Part shown: one piece after another, positions 60,933 through 64,000 of the stretch | How positions within the stretch are numbered: the first letter of the stretch is position 1 | How the letters are laid out: each line of letters opens with the position of its first letter | Assembly: GCF_025698545.1 (NCBI RefSeq) | Contig: NC_068575.1 | Location: forward strand, 57,421,980 to 57,485,979 | Reading direction: 5' to 3' | Source of the DNA: Gossypium raimondii | Lineage: Eukaryota; Streptophyta; Magnoliopsida; Malvales; Malvaceae | Length of the DNA stretch: 64,000 nucleotides | Made by a program: the position numbers and the translations under genes | Notes under the pieces: generated by a model | What the model was told of the DNA's origin: nothing | Database searches by the model: none | Seen by the model: only the letters and a program-made list of their open reading frames with translations

Positions 60933-61894
60933 CTGGAATTAAATGCAGGCTTGGTTAAGGGGTTTTATAGGGACTCTTGTAAAATAATTTAGTATACAAT
61001 CCATAATAGTAATGTTAGTATTAAAAGCAATATTGATATCTGTGCCAAAAAATGTAATATTAGTATCTTTATTCATAATTTTCTATGTATTATATTAATA
61101 GATACATAATAATCTTAAAATTTATAATAATCTAACTGGTATCTATTATATTCTACAAGCATCCGCTACCGACTCCTTTTATATACATATAATATTTTTA
61201 CATTACTATACCAAAATATTTCTAAATATTCGTTATATCAAGTTCTTCCCTCACTCACTGTCACTGAAATGAGTTATACCATAATAAGTGGCATGAATTA
61301 ACTGGCTAATTTGAGTGATATCTACTACTACAAGGAGGCTGCCTTTATCAGCGGAACATGCTATCGTTGGTCCCTGAATTTAATAACTCTTTTCATTTTG
61401 ATATTTGAATATTTTTGTCCACATTAAAGTTCCCCTCAATCAAATAAGTTCTATGAAGAAAAAAGAAACAACATTATTTTGTGCAAGTGGGGTTGTTTAC
61501 GAGATTTGCGATAATTTGGGTAATTGAATATTTTTTATTAACTATATAATTATATAAAACTTAAAAAAAAAAAAAAAACTAAAACTAACCTTATTTCTCT
61601 TTTATCATCACTCCCCGCCCCCACCCCACAGCCACAGGAACAAAAACGATAACAATAGTAAAAAGCTGAAACGCTGTCGTTTGTCTACTTTTTATTATTA
61701 AAAGGTGAAGGAAATAATATTCGAAGCCCGCGAGCCACGACGATTGCCATCTCAGGTTCTCTCGCATTCTCTCCAATTTCATCATTTTTATAATTTTTGA
61801 AAATTTTCGAATTTCGACCTGATTTTAAATTTTATTTTCCTGATTTTAGTTGATCTTGAAGAGAATCATTGTTAGATAATAAAGAAGCTAAAAG
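60933..61894. other. Spacer: SnRK1 3' UTR and VTI11 promoter/leader
   Basis: A/T-rich, with an A-run at about 61563-61579. A C-rich stretch at 61612-61630 lies upstream of the VTI11 leader. No repeat or gene is seen. Confidence 0.55.
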
Positions 61895-64000
61895 ATGAGT
61901 GAAGTTTTCGAAGGATATGAACGGCAATATTGCGAGCTATCGGCGAATCTTTCCAAGAAGTGTACGGCGGCGGCTGCACTTGGTGGAGGTTGTAATCCAA
62001 AATTTTCATTTGAACGAGTCTTTTCTTTTATGTTAGTTTCTTCATTTCCGTGCTCCTGATTGCGTATACTTGATGGCATAATAGATTCTTATTTCCTTCT
62101 AATTTAGCGGAATAAAGCATTCTCAGGTTAATTTGTGCTTTTTTGTTTTTATGCTGATTATCAATTAGGGTTTTATTAAAAATAAATTAAAATAAAATGC
62201 TTAATTTGGAGATATGAAGATGAAGAAAAGGAGATCAGATCTTCTTTATCTCCTTTGGTTTTTAGACTTTTATCTAAGTTCATTAATACTCATGATTTTC
62301 ATCGTGCTTTTTTGCGGCTTACAGTATTTTATTTTTATTAGTTTTTTGGAATTCGCTGAAGTTTTGCTACTTGAGGTGGGAACTTTAAGTTAAATATATC
62401 TAAGGGATGAATTTGAAATGCCTGAATTTTAAGCGATAAACATGGAATTTATAAACTAATATTGATATATAAAGTAGAATATATGTTATAAATGGAATTG
62501 GTTTGCAGTGATTTAATGTTAAACTGTTATGACTGAATTCTAGTTTTGGAATTAACTTGCATTGCTTTATCATGTGCAATGGCGTTTGCTTTTGTTCTTT
62601 ACTTGGGATCTTTAAATCGGTGTATTATTATTTGCGAGTAGAAACAGAAGAGGAAAGTTATACGAAACAGTCAGGTAGAGGGATGATTATTTTGTTACTT
62701 GGACTCAGATGTGAGTATTGGACGCGGATATATATCTGACATGGGTATGTTAATTTTTTTTTTGAAGTTTTTTTCTATGTATTTGGAGTGTCTTGGAGTG
62801 TCACGTTCCCATACTCATGTCTTAATATGCATCTGGCATGAGTGTCGGACATGGGCACTTCAAGAAAATTAAAGGGTTGGAGTAACATAGGATGATTGAG
62901 ATATATGAATCTTAAAAGATGACAATAAAGAGAAAAGAAGAGATAGAAAAAGTTAGAATCAAATCCAGCACTATTCGAAAGTTTTTGGCCTGTAGATAAT
63001 GGCATCCACTGCTTGAATCATTGAGTTAGTGAAGGAATGTGACAGTGAAGAGTTTGTTAGAGACACAATTAAGGCTTGAATCTTAACAATTTGTGTTTCC
63101 TTTTATCGAGTAATGCAGTAGGTTTGATTTTTAAGTCATTGGAGGTGTTGATGAGAAATGTTTTCAAAGTTTTTCAAGCATCCTCCTTTATAGTTAGCCA
63201 ATTGTTCTTGTTTCAAGTAATTGATTGTTTTCTTATTTTCAGAGCAGAAAAAACAAAAAGTTTCTGATATAAGAGCTGGATTGGAGAATGCAGAAGATCT
63301 GGTAACTGGTCATTTCATGTTTTGATTCTCCTATGTGGTTTTTCCTTTCACTTGACTATTTAACTTGTTGCTTTTCTGGTTATCAGATTCGGAAAATGGA
63401 CCTTGAGGCAAGAAGTTTGCAGCCAAATGTCAAGACTATGCTTCTTGCTAAGTTAAGGGAATATAAATCGGACCTTAACAATCTGAAAAGCGAAGTTAAA
63501 AGAATTGCATCTGGCAATATAAATCCAGATGCTCGAGATCAGTTGTTAGAGTCTGGAATGGCTGATGCACTCACGGTATGTTTTGGTTCTTCTAACTTCC
63601 TTTTAACATGCCGTTTTGATCAGTTGTTACCGTTTGCTTTCCTTACATTTAACTTTTGATTACTTATAGATGAATATGTAATAGGCATCAACTAATCAAA
63701 GATCAAGACTAGTGATGACTACAGAGCGATTGAATCAGAGCAGTGACAGAATTAGGGATAGTAGAAGAACCATGCTCGAAACAGAAGAGCTTGGTGTTTC
63801 CATTCTTCAGGATTTGCATTCGCAGCGACAGGCTCTCTTGCATGCCAATAACACGGTATCTCTTTTATTCACTGAGGTTTTCTCCTCTGTTTATTGCATA
63901 TGACCTCCAATTCTCTACCATAAGTAGTATGCTTTTTTTAACTTTGGTTTTCTCGTATTTGAGTTATGTAACTTCATTCAAGCCCTATTTGTCGACTGTG
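61895..64000 (+). CDS. VTI11: VTI11-type Qb-SNARE, 3' end outside window (171 codons seen)
   Basis: Exons 61895-61988, 63243-63301, 63387-63575, 63685-63855; junctions GT-AG, phases agree. The protein starts MSEVFEGYERQYCELSANLS, then EQKKQKVSDIRAGLENAEDL, IRKMDLEARSLQPNVKTMLL, LREYKSDLNNLKSEVKRIAS and LVMTTERLNQSSDRIRDSRR, followed by MLETEELGVSILQDLHSQRQ and ALLHANNT. This is the VTI1 N-terminal three-helix domain and the start of the SNARE motif. Arabidopsis VTI11 has 221 residues, so about 50 remain outside the window, including the rest of the SNARE helix and the C-terminal membrane anchor. VTI11 pairs with syntaxins in traffic from the trans-Golgi network to the vacuole. VTI12 is a close alternative, but the opening MSxVFxGYERQYCELSA favours VTI11. 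Intron 1 is about 1.25 kb. Confidence 0.93.

Overview
This is a plant nuclear window. Genes have many short AT-rich introns, intergenic DNA is AT-rich, and large LTR retrotransposon remnants and DNA transposons are frequent. Protein sequences and repeat style (2.7-3 kb LTRs starting TGTAACA and ending TGTTACA, and a 10 kb Mutator-like element) fit a eudicot, most likely Malvaceae such as cotton (Gossypium). The genus is my inference.

Five genuine host genes are visible. From left to right: a DUF1336 (EDR2 C-terminal) membrane-anchored protein (minus, 1476-5655, 9 coding exons); plastid chorismate mutase CM1 (minus, 26917-30965, 6 exons); a TMEM230-like small membrane protein (plus, 54141-55575, 2 coding exons); an SnRK1 alpha catalytic subunit (plus, 56716-60932, 10 exons); and a VTI11-type Qb-SNARE (plus, from 61895, running off the right edge). 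An intron-less, broken stomatin-like (SLP/prohibitin-domain) pseudogene lies at 523-1200. The host genes are ordinary neighbours with unrelated jobs: aromatic amino acid synthesis, energy signalling, and vesicle traffic.

Between them are the repeats. 10063-19215 holds a rearranged LTR pair split by a younger solo LTR with perfect TCCTG target duplications. It is followed by a Copia RNase H scrap and a small Copia deletion derivative (16812-19210) with LTRs, primer site, polypurine tract, ACAAC target duplications and an intact gag frame, but no integrase or reverse transcriptase. A solo LTR occupies 33071-36004. 36365-46669 is a Mutator-like element (MULE) with long terminal inverted repeats and a 10-bp near-perfect target duplication. 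It carries a decayed MuDR-type transposase (minus) and, converging on it, a decayed plant mobile domain (PMD) gene (plus). Its transposase gene is cut by another solo LTR (42203-45093, TSD CGCAC). 48500-52146 is a further solo LTR (TSD ATAAT) that has taken a hAT-like element (49487-50169). More hAT-like and MITE-like elements lie at 47020-47410, 52482-53116 and in SnRK1 intron 1.

The most interesting item is the MULE. Its two genes are tail to tail, as mudrA and mudrB are in maize MuDR, with a PMD gene in the second position. All boundaries come from reading splice signals, reading frames and direct repeats by eye, without alignment.
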